39,110 nt of DNA from an uncultured Pelagibacteraceae bacterium (GCA_902587435.1 CACILF010000008.1:1-39110); one strand, 5' to 3'. Positions 1-8,734 are shown, counted from the stretch's first letter. Notes: generated by a model not told the origin, from the letters alone. A program made the numbers and translations.

Positions 1-433
1 TACTTAAACTTATGAAAAAAAATTGTGTAGAATAAACGCGCAATTCTTGAGAGTAGCTTATTAAAAAAACATTAAAACTTATTAAAAAAGCTGATAGTAA
101 ATATTCAGAGTTTTTTGATATATGCCTTGAAATTTGCGTAACTACCAAAATTGAAAATATGGAAGTCAAAGCTGGTATCAATCTTGCAAGTTCAATTTTA
201 TATCCAAAAAAAGAAAAAAAAATTTTAACAATATAATTAAAAAGGTAAGGAGTTTGTTCTAAACTTAAGTGATTTTTGTATGAAGTGTTAACATCAAATG
301 AGGGGTTTGAAATCCAAAAAGTGGATATTTCATCGATCCATAAATCATCAAAATTAATATTATAAAATCTAAAAATTGATCCTAGTAAAAAAATTATAAT
401 TAATACAAACAATGGATTTAATAATTTTGTCAT
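1..433 (-). CDS. GT39/ArnT-like membrane glycosyltransferase, N-terminal part (runs off the window)
   Basis: Reading the minus strand from an ATG at 433 gives 144 codons with no stop before the window edge. The protein begins with a hydrophobic segment (residues 4-22), followed by a loop with the acidic motif DDLWIDEIST near residues 29-38. Further hydrophobic stretches follow, and then SYSQELRVYS near residues 125-134. An acidic first loop and an E-x-R-x-Y motif are typical of the PMT/ArnT (GT39, GT-C fold) family, which transfers sugars from polyprenyl-phosphate donors in the inner membrane. The gene is divergent from the GT2 gene at 475, with 41 bases between the start codons. The neighbouring GT2 could supply the lipid-linked sugar donor; that is inference. 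The acceptor is unknown and the C-terminal part is not visible. Confidence 0.75.
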   Translation of the reverse strand, partial: MTKLLNPLFVLIIIFLLGSIFRFYNINFDDLWIDEISTFWISNPSFDVNTSYKNHLSLEQTPYLFNYIVKIFFSFFGYKIELARLIPALTSIFSILVVTQISRHISKNSEYLLSAFLISFNVFLISYSQELRVYSTQFFFISLS

Positions 434-474
434 AATGTAAAAATTATAATATAAAATTTAAAGTTAAAAAGAAT

Positions 475-1257
475 ATGAATTTATCAATTGTTATACCAGT
501 TTACAATAGTAGTAAAATTATCAAAACTTTAGTATCAAAAATTGAAAAAAAGTTAAAAAAAAAAATAAAATTTGAAATTATTTTAATAAACGACAATAGC
601 AAAGATGATAGCTGGGGTATAATTAAACAAATCTCAAAAAAAAAATTATTTGTTAAAGGTATTAATTTATCTAAAAATCATGGACAACACAAAGCCATAT
701 ATACAGGATTGAGATTTGCAAGAGGAGATGTAATTGTTACCATGGATGATGATATGCAACATCCACCTGAATATGTTTTTGAAATTTATAAAAAAGTTTT
801 GAATAATGATATTTGCTATACAAACTATTTAAAAAGAAAACATATTTTTTGGAAAAGAACAGCAAGTTATGCCAACAACCTTTTTGCCAGCCTACTATTT
901 AACAAACCACTCAATGTTTATATGTCATCATTTAGAGGTTTTAAAAAAAAAATATCGAAACAAATATTAAAAAAAAAATCAGATGTAGTTTTTCTTGATA
1001 GTATGCTCTTAAGGGAAAGCAAAACTATAACAAAGATTAATGTTATTCATAAAAAAAGATTAAAAGGAGAGAGCACATACAAACTCAAAGAATTATTTTC
1101 TTTATGGTTCGATATGATTAAAAATTTTCATTTTTTGCCTTTTAGATTTGGTAGTATTATAGGGCTTGTTTCAAAAATTATTATTATGATTTTAGAAAAA
1201 TTATTTAATAGAAATGAAACAAACTTAAAGGTAGAGATAAAAGAAAAAACTTTTTAA
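475..1257 (+). CDS. GT2 family glycosyltransferase (dolichol/undecaprenyl-phosphate sugar synthase-like)
   Basis: 260 residues. The N-terminus LSIVIPVYN, followed by FEIILINDNSKDDSW and the metal-binding VTMDDDMQHPPE, is the signature of GT-A fold family 2 enzymes resembling GtrB/ArnC, which move a sugar from a nucleotide donor to polyprenyl phosphate. The C-terminal segment around residues 220-245 (PFRFGSIIGLVSKIIIMIL) looks like the first membrane helix of that group, but the usual second helix is absent, so the protein is 50-70 residues shorter than typical. Its TAA overlaps the stop of the convergent rmlD-like gene (TTAA at 1254-1257). It is divergent from the GT39-like gene. The family is clear; the sugar is unknown. 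Confidence 0.85.
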   Translation: MNLSIVIPVYNSSKIIKTLVSKIEKKLKKKIKFEIILINDNSKDDSWGIIKQISKKKLFVKGINLSKNHGQHKAIYTGLRFARGDVIVTMDDDMQHPPEYVFEIYKKVLNNDICYTNYLKRKHIFWKRTASYANNLFASLLFNKPLNVYMSSFRGFKKKISKQILKKKSDVVFLDSMLLRESKTITKINVIHKKRLKGESTYKLKELFSLWFDMIKNFHFLPFRFGSIIGLVSKIIIMILEKLFNRNETNLKVEIKEKTF

Positions 1258-1961
1258 TTCAAAATTCTTTTAAGATTATTTAGATTCATTGTTTGATTAA
1301 GTGGCATCTTTTTTGATATTTTAGCTTTAATTTTTTTAATATTTTTATTGTATTTTTTTGCGAAAGAATAAACAGATTGAGATTTACCTCCAATATTCAA
1401 TATTCCTTTTTTTGTAATTATTTTTGGCAAAATTTTTACTAAGTCTTCATGAAACATAAAATTTGTTTTTAAATTTGTAAAAGCTTTATTATGTAAAAAA
1501 GGTTTTTCTGTCATTGTAATTCTTAAAATTAATGAATTTTTATACATTCTGACCGCACACTCACCACCTAATTTTGATAAACCATAATTATTAAATGGTT
1601 TTACTGGATCTTTTTCTTTGTAATTACCTTTAGTTCCTTCATAAACATAACCTGTTGAAAAATATATTAATTTTACATTATGTTTTTTACATATCTTAGT
1701 GACATTTGCTGTGCCAATTATATTTAAATCTATACTTTTGGAAATATTCTTTTCATGAGCACTCATTGGCCTAGATAAGCCAGCACAATGAATCAGAATC
1801 TTAGGTTTTATTTTTTTTATAATTTTTTCAATAGAATTTAAATTTAATATATTGCATTGTTTTTTTGATACAAAAAATAATGACAATTTCTTATTTTCTC
1901 TTTTAAGAATTTTAGCAAATCTTCCATCAGCCCCAGTTACTAAAATTTTCTTACTCATCAT
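1254..1961 (-). CDS. rfbD: RmlD-like NAD(P)-dependent sugar-nucleotide reductase (short)
   Basis: 235 residues, extended short-chain dehydrogenase. It has an N-terminal Rossmann motif (KILVTGADGRF), the central IHCAGLSRP stretch, STGYVYEG, and the catalytic YxxxK in NNYGLSKLGGE. By position as the last gene of an rmlB-A-C operon it should be the dTDP-4-dehydrorhamnose reductase that makes dTDP-L-rhamnose. It is about 50 residues shorter than usual RmlD, and the third glycine of the nucleotide-binding loop is replaced, so a different final reduction or epimerisation is possible. It overlaps rmlC by 4 nt (ATGA), which suggests translational coupling. The reductase family is secure; the exact product is less so. 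Confidence 0.72.
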   Translation of the reverse strand: MMSKKILVTGADGRFAKILKRENKKLSLFFVSKKQCNILNLNSIEKIIKKIKPKILIHCAGLSRPMSAHEKNISKSIDLNIIGTANVTKICKKHNVKLIYFSTGYVYEGTKGNYKEKDPVKPFNNYGLSKLGGECAVRMYKNSLILRITMTEKPFLHNKAFTNLKTNFMFHEDLVKILPKIITKKGILNIGGKSQSVYSFAKKYNKNIKKIKAKISKKMPLNQTMNLNNLKRILN

Positions 1962-2482
1962 AAATATTTTTTTTTAAATTCATTAAGAGTCAATGCGTTT
2001 TTATCTTTTTTTGAAACAACCGGTTTTTTTGTAGGCCATTTTATATTCAAAAATTTATCATTATATTTTATTGCTTTTTCACTATGTGCATCTCTGTATT
2101 GTGTGCAGCTGTAAATAATATAATTTTCCTTATCCATAGCACAAAATCCGTGAGCAAATCCCGCTGGTATATAAATTGAATTTGAATTTTTTTCACTCAG
2201 TATACAGCAAAAATATTTACCGAATGTTTTTGAACTTTTTCTTAGATCTAAGGCTACATCAAATACTTTGCCTCTTAAGACTGAAATAAACTTACCTTGC
2301 GATTTTTTTGTTTGAATATGTAAACCTCTTATTACATTTTTCTTTGAAAAAGACATAACAGTAAAAGGAAATTTTTTTTTAAATTGTCTTTCTTTTAAAA
2401 CCTCTTTGAAATAACCTCTTTTATCTTTGAATATTGTATTTTTAAAAATAATTAAATCTTTGAATTTTGTTTTTTTAATCAT
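1958..2482 (-). CDS. rfbC: dTDP-4-dehydrorhamnose 3,5-epimerase
   Basis: 174 residues, RmlC cupin. The protein shows FKDKRGYFKE at the start, VIRGLHIQ with the catalytic histidine, GKVFDVALDLRKSSKTFG, and IPAGFAHGFCAM followed by IYSCTQYRD. These are the conserved blocks of the epimerase that inverts C3 and C5 of dTDP-4-keto-6-deoxyglucose. Length is close to the family's usual 180. It overlaps rmlA upstream and the rmlD-like gene downstream by 4 nt each, so the operon is read rmlB, rmlA, rmlC, rmlD. It is a soluble cytoplasmic enzyme of dTDP-rhamnose synthesis. Confidence 0.93.
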   Translation of the reverse strand: MIKKTKFKDLIIFKNTIFKDKRGYFKEVLKERQFKKKFPFTVMSFSKKNVIRGLHIQTKKSQGKFISVLRGKVFDVALDLRKSSKTFGKYFCCILSEKNSNSIYIPAGFAHGFCAMDKENYIIYSCTQYRDAHSEKAIKYNDKFLNIKWPTKKPVVSKKDKNALTLNEFKKKYL

Positions 2483-3351
2483 CTAGAAATAAGATTTTTT
2501 AAATATTTAGAGTAATTACAATTACCATAAAATTTCATTGCACTTAAAATTTCTTTTTTTCCAATCCAATTATTATTTAATGATATCTCTTCAAGACAAG
2601 CAATTTTAAAACCTTGTTGGTTTTCAACAGATGATACAAATGCACTTGTTTTATAAAAATCTTCTAAAGATCCAGTATCAAGCCAAGCTCCACCCCTACC
2701 TATAACTTCAGTAGATAAATTTTTATTTGATAGATATTTTTTTAATAAGTCAGTTATTTCGAGCTCATTTCTTGAGGAAGGTTTAAGACTTTTAGCATAT
2801 TTAGTTACCTTGTTATCAAAATAATAGAGTCCCGTTATTGCATAATCTGAATAAAATTTTTTAGGTTTTTCTTTTATGCCAATAATTTTGTTTTTATTGT
2901 TTATCTTAGCTACCCCATATAACTCTGGTTTACTAACCTTATGTAAAAATATTTTTGCACCTTTTTTAAATTTTTTACTTTTTTGAAGTTTTTCAGATAA
3001 ATTTTGTCCATAAAAAAAATTATCACCTAATATTAAAGCTACGTTTTCTTTTCCAATAAATTTTTCACCTAAAATAAAAGCATCTGGCAAACCTTTTGGA
3101 TAATTTTGTTCAATAAATTTTAATTTTATTCCTAAATTTTTTCCATCAGCAAGCAATTTCTTGTACTGATGTAATTGACCTTTGTTAACGATAATTAATA
3201 TATCTTTTATTTTAGAAAGCATTAAAATCGAAAGTGGATAAAAAATTAAAGGTTTATCATAGATAGGCAGAAGTTGTTTGTTAACAGCTTTAGTTAAAGG
3301 ACTCATTCTTGTACCGTGTCCACCAGCTAAAATAATTCCTTTTTTAATCAT
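2479..3351 (-). CDS. rfbA: glucose-1-phosphate thymidylyltransferase
   Basis: 290 residues, the usual RmlA length. The nucleotide-binding signature GIILAGGHGTRMSPLTK is at the N-terminus, followed by KQLLPIYDKPLIFYPLS, LILGDNFFYG, and GGAWLDTGSLEDF near the C-terminus. The enzyme makes dTDP-glucose from dTTP and glucose-1-phosphate, the entry step of dTDP-rhamnose synthesis. Glucose-1-phosphate could come from the phosphohexomutase at 25965-27419 (inference). It overlaps rmlB by 4 nt upstream and rmlC by 4 nt downstream. Confidence 0.95.
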   Translation of the reverse strand: MIKKGIILAGGHGTRMSPLTKAVNKQLLPIYDKPLIFYPLSILMLSKIKDILIIVNKGQLHQYKKLLADGKNLGIKLKFIEQNYPKGLPDAFILGEKFIGKENVALILGDNFFYGQNLSEKLQKSKKFKKGAKIFLHKVSKPELYGVAKINNKNKIIGIKEKPKKFYSDYAITGLYYFDNKVTKYAKSLKPSSRNELEITDLLKKYLSNKNLSTEVIGRGGAWLDTGSLEDFYKTSAFVSSVENQQGFKIACLEEISLNNNWIGKKEILSAMKFYGNCNYSKYLKNLISR

Positions 3352-4370
3352 AATGTTCTACCCAGCCTTTTAGTAATATCCTTTATATTTAAAAATTTAA
3401 AATATTTTTTATTATTTAAATACCAATCAAATGTTTGATTCATGCCAACTAAAAAACTAGTTTTTGGCTTCCAATTCAATTTTTTAATTAATTTTAAACT
3501 GTTTAAAGCATATCTTTTATCATGTCCTGGTCTATCTTTTATAAATATTATTTTAGTATTTTTTCCCAATCGAATTTTTTTCTTTGCGACAGAAAGCATC
3601 ACTTTTACAACCTGAAGATTATTCAAATTATAATTAGAACCTATATTATAAAATTCTCCTACTTTACCTTTTTTAAAAATTTTAATTAAAGCGTCGCAAT
3701 GATCTTTTACATAAATCCACTCACGAGAATTTTTACCTTTTCCATAAATAGGTAAACTTTTATTATTTAGTATATTGTAAATTAATTTAGGAATTAACTT
3801 TTCAGGATGTTGTCTAGGACCATAATTATTTGAACAATTAGTAACCATAGCTGGGATTTTATAAGTTCTTATGTAAGAATATACCAAGTGATCAGATGCA
3901 GCTTTTGATGCTGCATATGGAGAACTAGGCTTATAAGCATCCATTTCTTTTGATCTTCCACTTAAAACATCGCCATAAACTTCATCTGTTGAAATATGTA
4001 TTAATTTTTTTTTTTTTAAATTTTTAGAATATTTTTTAAAGGCTTCTAGAAGATTAAATGTCCCAACTATATTAGAATCTATAAAATTTTTTGGTGAATC
4101 TATTGATCTATCCACGTGTGTTTCTGCTGCAAGATTAAATATACAGTTTGGTTTAAATTTATTAAGAATTTTATTAAGTTTTTTAATATTTTTTAAATCA
4201 CATTTTATAAATTTATAATTTTTATTTTTAGAATATTTTTTTGTATTATAAAAATTTGATGAATAACTAACTTTATCAATATTTATTACATAGAACTTTT
4301 GTTGGAGTAAAATTTCAATTAAATTACTACCAATAAAACCTAGGCCTCCAGTTACTAAAATTTTTTGCAT
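3348..4370 (-). CDS. rfbB: dTDP-glucose 4,6-dehydratase
   Basis: 340 residues, extended SDR. It has KILVTGGLGFIGSNLIE at residues 3-19 (NAD-binding), NLAAETHVDRS, the catalytic block HISTDEVYGDV, YAASKAASDHLV with the YxxxK pair, and NCSNNYGPRQHPEKLIP. These match RmlB closely. It converts dTDP-glucose to dTDP-4-keto-6-deoxyglucose. This is the first gene of the four-gene rml operon; 48 bases separate its ATG from the inferred ATG of the divergent GT2 gene at 4419, so both promoters must sit in that gap or reach into the opposite gene. No clear Shine-Dalgarno sequence is visible. Confidence 0.95.
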   Translation of the reverse strand: MQKILVTGGLGFIGSNLIEILLQQKFYVINIDKVSYSSNFYNTKKYSKNKNYKFIKCDLKNIKKLNKILNKFKPNCIFNLAAETHVDRSIDSPKNFIDSNIVGTFNLLEAFKKYSKNLKKKKLIHISTDEVYGDVLSGRSKEMDAYKPSSPYAASKAASDHLVYSYIRTYKIPAMVTNCSNNYGPRQHPEKLIPKLIYNILNNKSLPIYGKGKNSREWIYVKDHCDALIKIFKKGKVGEFYNIGSNYNLNNLQVVKVMLSVAKKKIRLGKNTKIIFIKDRPGHDKRYALNSLKLIKKLNWKPKTSFLVGMNQTFDWYLNNKKYFKFLNIKDITKRLGRTL

Positions 4371-4418
4371 TATTTTTTTTACATCAAACCTAACTTTAAG
4401 TATACTTAATTTATCTCA

Positions 4419-5268
4419 ATGGATTTAAATCTCAAAAATATAACTTTTATCATAGCTTGTTTTAGAAGCGAAAAAGTCATTTATAAATGCATTGACTCTT
4501 TACCAAAAAATTCCAAAAAAAATTATTATTGAGAATTCTAAAAACATTAATTTAAAAAATGATTTAGAATTAAAATATGACAATATTGAGGTAATATTAA
4601 ATGAAAATTTAGGTATGGGAGCATCGAATAATATTGGAATTAAAAAATCTAATACTCAATTTGTTTATATCTTAAATCCAGATGTTACATTTGAAAATGA
4701 TACCTTCTCAAAATTAATTGAAGAAACTAAAAATATTGAAGATTTTAGTATAATTTCACCTTGTCATGCTGATAAAAATTTTCCTAATTTTAAAAATCAA
4801 AAAATTATAACTGAGAATATTTCAGAAGTAGACTCTCTAGATGGTTTTTCAATGATACTAAATAAGGATAAATTTAATAATATTTTTTTTGATGAAAATT
4901 TCTTTTTATACCTTGAAAACGATGATCTTTGCCTTCAAGTTAAAAAAAGAAATGAAAAAATTTATGTAATAAAAAATTCTAATATTAACCATCTTGGGGC
5001 CTCTTCTTCATATTCGAACTTAGAAAATGAAATTGAATATTTGAGAAACTGGCACTGGATGTGGTCTAAATTCTATTTTAATAAAAAACATTTTGGATAT
5101 TTAAATGCTACTATGAAAATATTTTTTAATTTAGTTTCAGCAAATTTAAAATTTTTTTATTATTTAATTTCTTTAAATAAACATAAAAGAAAAATTTATC
5201 AAATGAGGATATCAGGTATAATTAATTCTATGATGGGAAATAAATCTTTTTATAGACTTAAAAACTAA
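4419..5268 (+). CDS. GT2 family glycosyltransferase (rhamnosyltransferase-like), frame broken in an A8 run
   Basis: An ATG at 4419 opens MDLNLKNITFIIACFRSEKV, the beta-strand start of a GT2 enzyme. That frame stops at 4530-4532, just after eight A residues (4515-4522). The next frame continues with KKIIIENSKN, NLGMGASNNIGIKKS and YILNPDV through to 5268. Removing one A joins the halves into about 282 residues with no gap in the family pattern. The downstream piece alone would have to start at TTG 4492 and would lack the nucleotide-binding strand. The family resembles WcaA/RfbF-type rhamnosyltransferases, consistent with the adjacent rml operon. The gene could be a pseudogene, a sequencing error, or rescued by slippage in the A run. 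The stop overlaps that of apt (CTAA, 5265-5268). Confidence 0.75.
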
Positions 5269-5792
5269 TGACCTGGAAAATCTATTAAATTTTCCACTTT
5301 GTATCCTGATTTTACTAATTTATCACAACCACCTAAATCAAAAAGATTAATAACAAAAATAAATCCTGAAACAGAACCTTTGGAAATTTCAACTAGTTTA
5401 GCTGCTGCTTCAGCAGTTCCACCTGTCGCTATTAGATCGTCAATAATTAACACTGAGTCATTTTCTTTAATTGAATCTTTATGAACTTCAATGGTAGCAG
5501 TTCCATATTCTAATTCAAAATCTACTGAATGTGTTTCCGCAGGTAGTTTGTTTTTTTTTCGTAGCAGTATAAAAGGTTTATTAATTAAATATGATACTGC
5601 AGATGCAAAAACAAATCCTCTAGACTCTATAGCTGCTATTTTATCAATTTTAAATTTTTTAGTCCTTTCAACTATTTGATCAATACATTCATTAAAAGCT
5701 TTTTCATTTTTAATTAATGTAGTTATGTCTCTGAAAAGAATTCCCTTTTTTGGATAATCTTCAATTGATCTAATATAATCTTTTAAATCCAT
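5265..5792 (-). CDS. apt: adenine phosphoribosyltransferase
   Basis: 175 residues, normal for Apt. It carries IEDYPKKGILFRDITTL at the N-terminus, AAIESRGFVFASAVSY, the LLRKKNKLPAET loop, and the PRPP-binding motif VLIIDDLIATGGTAEAAAKL near residues 119-138. It salvages adenine with PRPP to AMP. Adenine is the second product of MTA phosphorolysis, so its position next to the divergent mtnP (41 bases between start codons) is functionally sensible: apt and mtnP together recover both halves of MTA. Convergent with the GT2 gene. Confidence 0.95.
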   Translation of the reverse strand: MDLKDYIRSIEDYPKKGILFRDITTLIKNEKAFNECIDQIVERTKKFKIDKIAAIESRGFVFASAVSYLINKPFILLRKKNKLPAETHSVDFELEYGTATIEVHKDSIKENDSVLIIDDLIATGGTAEAAAKLVEISKGSVSGFIFVINLFDLGGCDKLVKSGYKVENLIDFPGH

Positions 5793-5833
5793 AATAAATT
5801 ACGATATATAAATAAATAAATTATTTTTTTGAT

Positions 5834-6706
5834 ATGGCAAACAATAAATTGGCAATAATTGGTGGTAGTGGGCTATATGATGTTGAAGAATTTAAAGAAA
5901 GAGAACTATTAGATCTAAATACACCATGGGGCAAGCCTTCAGATCAAATCTTAAAAACAAATTATAATAATAAAGAAGTTTATTTTTTACCACGACATGG
6001 AAGAGGACATTTCATTAACCCTTCAAATATAAACTTTAGAGCAAATATTGACTCTTTAAAGCAATTGGGGGTTACTGACATTGTTTCAGTCTCTGCAGTT
6101 GGTTCCTTAAAAAAAGATTTACCACCAGGAAAGTTTGTAATAGTTGATCAATTTATAGATAGAACATTTGCTAGAAATAAAACTTTTTTTGATGATGAGA
6201 TAGTAGCCCATGTATCTATGGCTCACCCAACATCCAATGGTTTAATGAATGCTTGTGAAGAATCAATAAAAAAAGAAAATATAGAATATCAAAGAGGAGG
6301 AACCTATGTTGTTATGGAAGGACCTCAGTTTTCAACACTAGCGGAGTCAAATTTATATAGATCGTGGAAAGCAGATGTAATTGGTATGACCAATATGCCT
6401 GAAGCTAAATTATCAAGAGAAGCTGAAATTAGATATGCATCTGTTTCAATGGTAACCGATTATGATTGTTGGCATCCAGACCATGAAAATGTGGATGTTC
6501 AGCAAGTAATCAAAGTTCTTTTAGGAAATGCTGCTAAAGCAAAAAATATGATTAAAAATTTAATTGAGAACTTTGAAAAACATATAGATCCAAAAGATCC
6601 TGCAAATAACTGTTTGGATGTTGCAATAATTACTGCACCAGAAAAAAGAACGCAAAAAACTAAAGATAAATTAAAAACAGTAGCTGGCAGAATTTTAAAT
6701 AAATGA
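5834..6706 (+). CDS. mtnP: S-methyl-5'-thioadenosine phosphorylase
   Basis: 290 residues, typical for MTAP/PNP family 2. Conserved blocks are LAIIGGSGLYD at residues 5-15, YFLPRHGRGHFINPSNINF with the phosphate-binding Arg-His, SVSAVGSL, VVMEGPQFSTLAES, and IGMTNMPEAKLSREAEI with MVTDYDCWH. It splits MTA, the by-product of spermidine synthesis, into adenine and methylthioribose-1-phosphate. It is the first gene of a tight operon (ATGA overlap with mtnA) that ends with the spermidine-producing fusion, so substrate source and use are encoded together. The adenine can go to the divergent apt gene. Confidence 0.93.
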   Translation: MANNKLAIIGGSGLYDVEEFKERELLDLNTPWGKPSDQILKTNYNNKEVYFLPRHGRGHFINPSNINFRANIDSLKQLGVTDIVSVSAVGSLKKDLPPGKFVIVDQFIDRTFARNKTFFDDEIVAHVSMAHPTSNGLMNACEESIKKENIEYQRGGTYVVMEGPQFSTLAESNLYRSWKADVIGMTNMPEAKLSREAEIRYASVSMVTDYDCWHPDHENVDVQQVIKVLLGNAAKAKNMIKNLIENFEKHIDPKDPANNCLDVAIITAPEKRTQKTKDKLKTVAGRILNK

Positions 6707-7773
6707 AAATTGAAGGTAAAGAATATCGTACAATTTGGTTTGAAAACAATGTTGTAAAAATTATTGATCAAACAAAACTTCCACATCAATTTTTAATTAA
6801 AGACCTTAAAACAGTAAAAGATGCGATTAATGCAATAAAAGTTATGGAAGTAAGAGGCGCTCCTTTGATTGGAGCTACTGCTGCTTATGGATTAGTTTTA
6901 GCTATTATAGAAAATAATGATCAATCTTTTTTAAAAAAATCTGCAGAAGGTTTGATTAATTCAAGACCAACCGCAATAAATTTGAAGTGGGCAGTTGATA
7001 GAATGATAAATAAATTATCAGGTGTTAATAGTGATAAAATTTTAGAAATAGCATTAAATGAAGCAAAAGAAATTTGTGGAGAAGATGTTAAGTTCTGTGA
7101 AAATATTGGACTAAATGGTCTTAAAATAATTGAAGAAATTTATAATAAAAAAAAAGATACAGTAAACATTTTAACTCATTGTAATGCTGGTTGGCTTGCA
7201 ACAATTAATTGGGGAACTGCAACTTCTCCAATTTATCATGCACATAAAAAAGGAATACCGGTTCACGTATGGGCTGATGAAACAAGACCAAGAAACCAAG
7301 GTGCAAATTTAACTTCTTACGAATTAAATGAAGAGAATATACCTAATACTATTATTGCAGATAATACAGGTGGTATCTTAATGCAAAAAGGTCAAGTTGA
7401 TATATGCATCGTTGGGACAGATAGAACTTTAGCCAACGGTGATGTTTGTAATAAAATTGGAACATATTTAAAAGCATTAGCAGCGAAAGATAACAATATT
7501 CCTTTTTATGTAGCATTACCAAGTTCCACAATTGATTGGGATATAAAAAATTATAAAGATATACCAATAGAAGAAAGAAATTCAGAAGAACTATCTCATA
7601 TAGAAGGCTTAGATGAAAATGGAGATGTAAAAAAAATTCAAATTTATCCAAAAAAAAGTAAATCAATGAATTTAGCTTTTGATGTAACACCTGCCAAATA
7701 TGTTACAGGATTAATTACTGAAAAAGGAGTATGTGAAGCATCAGAAAAAGGATTAAAAGACTTATTTAAATGA
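6703..7773 (+). CDS. mtnA: methylthioribose-1-phosphate isomerase
   Basis: 356 residues, the usual MtnA length. It shows the family blocks VMEVRGAPLIGATAAYGL, SRPTAINLKWAVDRM, ILTHCNAGWLAT (catalytic Cys region), VWADETRPRNQGANLTSYEL, and IADNTGGILM with IVGTDRTLANGDVCNKIGTY. The NKIGTY ending and the catalytic aspartate distinguish it from eIF2B-type relatives. It isomerises methylthioribose-1-phosphate to methylthioribulose-1-phosphate. It overlaps mtnP and the following secreted-protein gene by 4 nt on each side, indicating strong coupling. Confidence 0.93.
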   Translation: MKIEGKEYRTIWFENNVVKIIDQTKLPHQFLIKDLKTVKDAINAIKVMEVRGAPLIGATAAYGLVLAIIENNDQSFLKKSAEGLINSRPTAINLKWAVDRMINKLSGVNSDKILEIALNEAKEICGEDVKFCENIGLNGLKIIEEIYNKKKDTVNILTHCNAGWLATINWGTATSPIYHAHKKGIPVHVWADETRPRNQGANLTSYELNEENIPNTIIADNTGGILMQKGQVDICIVGTDRTLANGDVCNKIGTYLKALAAKDNNIPFYVALPSSTIDWDIKNYKDIPIEERNSEELSHIEGLDENGDVKKIQIYPKKSKSMNLAFDVTPAKYVTGLITEKGVCEASEKGLKDLFK

Positions 7774-8729
7774 AAAAAAAATCTCTAATATTATTAAGTA
7801 TACTATTTTCTTTATTCATATTTGAAAAAACTTTTTCAAAAGCATTTTATATAGGTCAAATAATCAGAGGTGAAATTGAAATAAACAAGTCATTTAAAAT
7901 TAAACTTCCTCCAGGTGAATGGGAAGTTATAAGGAAAAGCGCTGATACTTCTTATGGTTTAAATCAAAGGATTATTGGCATTGTAAGAGTTGAAAACAAT
8001 GAATGGTTTGAAGCTATTGAGATTTACGAAGGTTTGCTTGGTGGAATATATCAGGCTGCAATTAATGAAGCCATTACTGAAATGGTTTTTAAAAACAAAT
8101 ACGATGGTTGTTATGAAAGACCAGAGTATTATAGGTTAGGATTATTTAGAAAAGGTAGTACTCATAATTGTATCTTTATAGAACCTTGGGATTTACCAAA
8201 AGAATTAACCAACCCAGATGACCCAGAAACAAGAGGAATGGCTGCAGCATATAACAAATGGATAAAACTAAATAATTATAAAGTCCCTGATATTGTTCTT
8301 ACAAGTAATCATAGTTATTTTTCTCGATTAGTTGGAGGTAATTGGTATAGGATAACGTATATAGCAGATCCAAGAATGTTTAATGCTCCTGAAACTAAAT
8401 TTAAAACACTAGAGTCAACCGAATACCATGGTCGTAATATAGAAAACTTTCCAGAACATAAAAAAGTAATGGAAGAATTTGTTAAATTGTCATTTCAAAG
8501 ACATCAAGAATTTGAAAATAGTGTAAAAGCAAAACAACATCACAAGTTAAAGCATGAAGATTTAGGCATAATAAAACCTTTAAATAAAGAAGGTGATACT
8601 AAAAATATAAATTCAGATACAGATAATGATGATTTAGTTAAACAATTAAAATCTCTAAATGAATTGTATAAATCTGGAGTTTTGACCAAAGAAGAATTTG
8701 AAAAAGCTAAAAAAAATATTTTAAATTAA
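7770..8729 (+). CDS. unrecognised exported protein with C-terminal SHOCT-like domain
   Basis: 319 residues. A signal peptide is visible (lysine-rich start, hydrophobic residues 6-19, cleavage plausible after KTFSKA). The middle region is rich in aromatic residues and contains two cysteines (YDGCYE and THNCIF) that could form a disulfide in the periplasm. It does not match a family I recognise. The last about 30 residues, DDLVKQLKSLNELYKSGVLT followed by KEEFEKAKKNIL, match the short SHOCT motif (a hydrophobic helix, then L-x-x-G-x-[LI]-[TS]-x-x-E-[FY]). It lies inside the MTA/polyamine operon: 4 nt overlap with mtnA and 5 nt before the aldolase gene. Function unknown; co-expression with polyamine genes is inferred from the layout. 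Confidence 0.7.
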   Translation: MKKKSLILLSILFSLFIFEKTFSKAFYIGQIIRGEIEINKSFKIKLPPGEWEVIRKSADTSYGLNQRIIGIVRVENNEWFEAIEIYEGLLGGIYQAAINEAITEMVFKNKYDGCYERPEYYRLGLFRKGSTHNCIFIEPWDLPKELTNPDDPETRGMAAAYNKWIKLNNYKVPDIVLTSNHSYFSRLVGGNWYRITYIADPRMFNAPETKFKTLESTEYHGRNIENFPEHKKVMEEFVKLSFQRHQEFENSVKAKQHHKLKHEDLGIIKPLNKEGDTKNINSDTDNDDLVKQLKSLNELYKSGVLTKEEFEKAKKNILN

Positions 8730-8734
8730 TAATC

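Noticed and set aside
4492-5268. Complete GT2 gene starting at TTG 4492
   Set aside because: It would lack the nucleotide-binding N-terminal strand, which is present immediately upstream in the other frame, so a frameshift is the better reading.
7352-7690. 112-codon open frame antisense to mtnA
   Set aside because: The Leu/Phe/Tyr-rich sequence is what the complement of an AT-rich gene gives; no start signal or family match.
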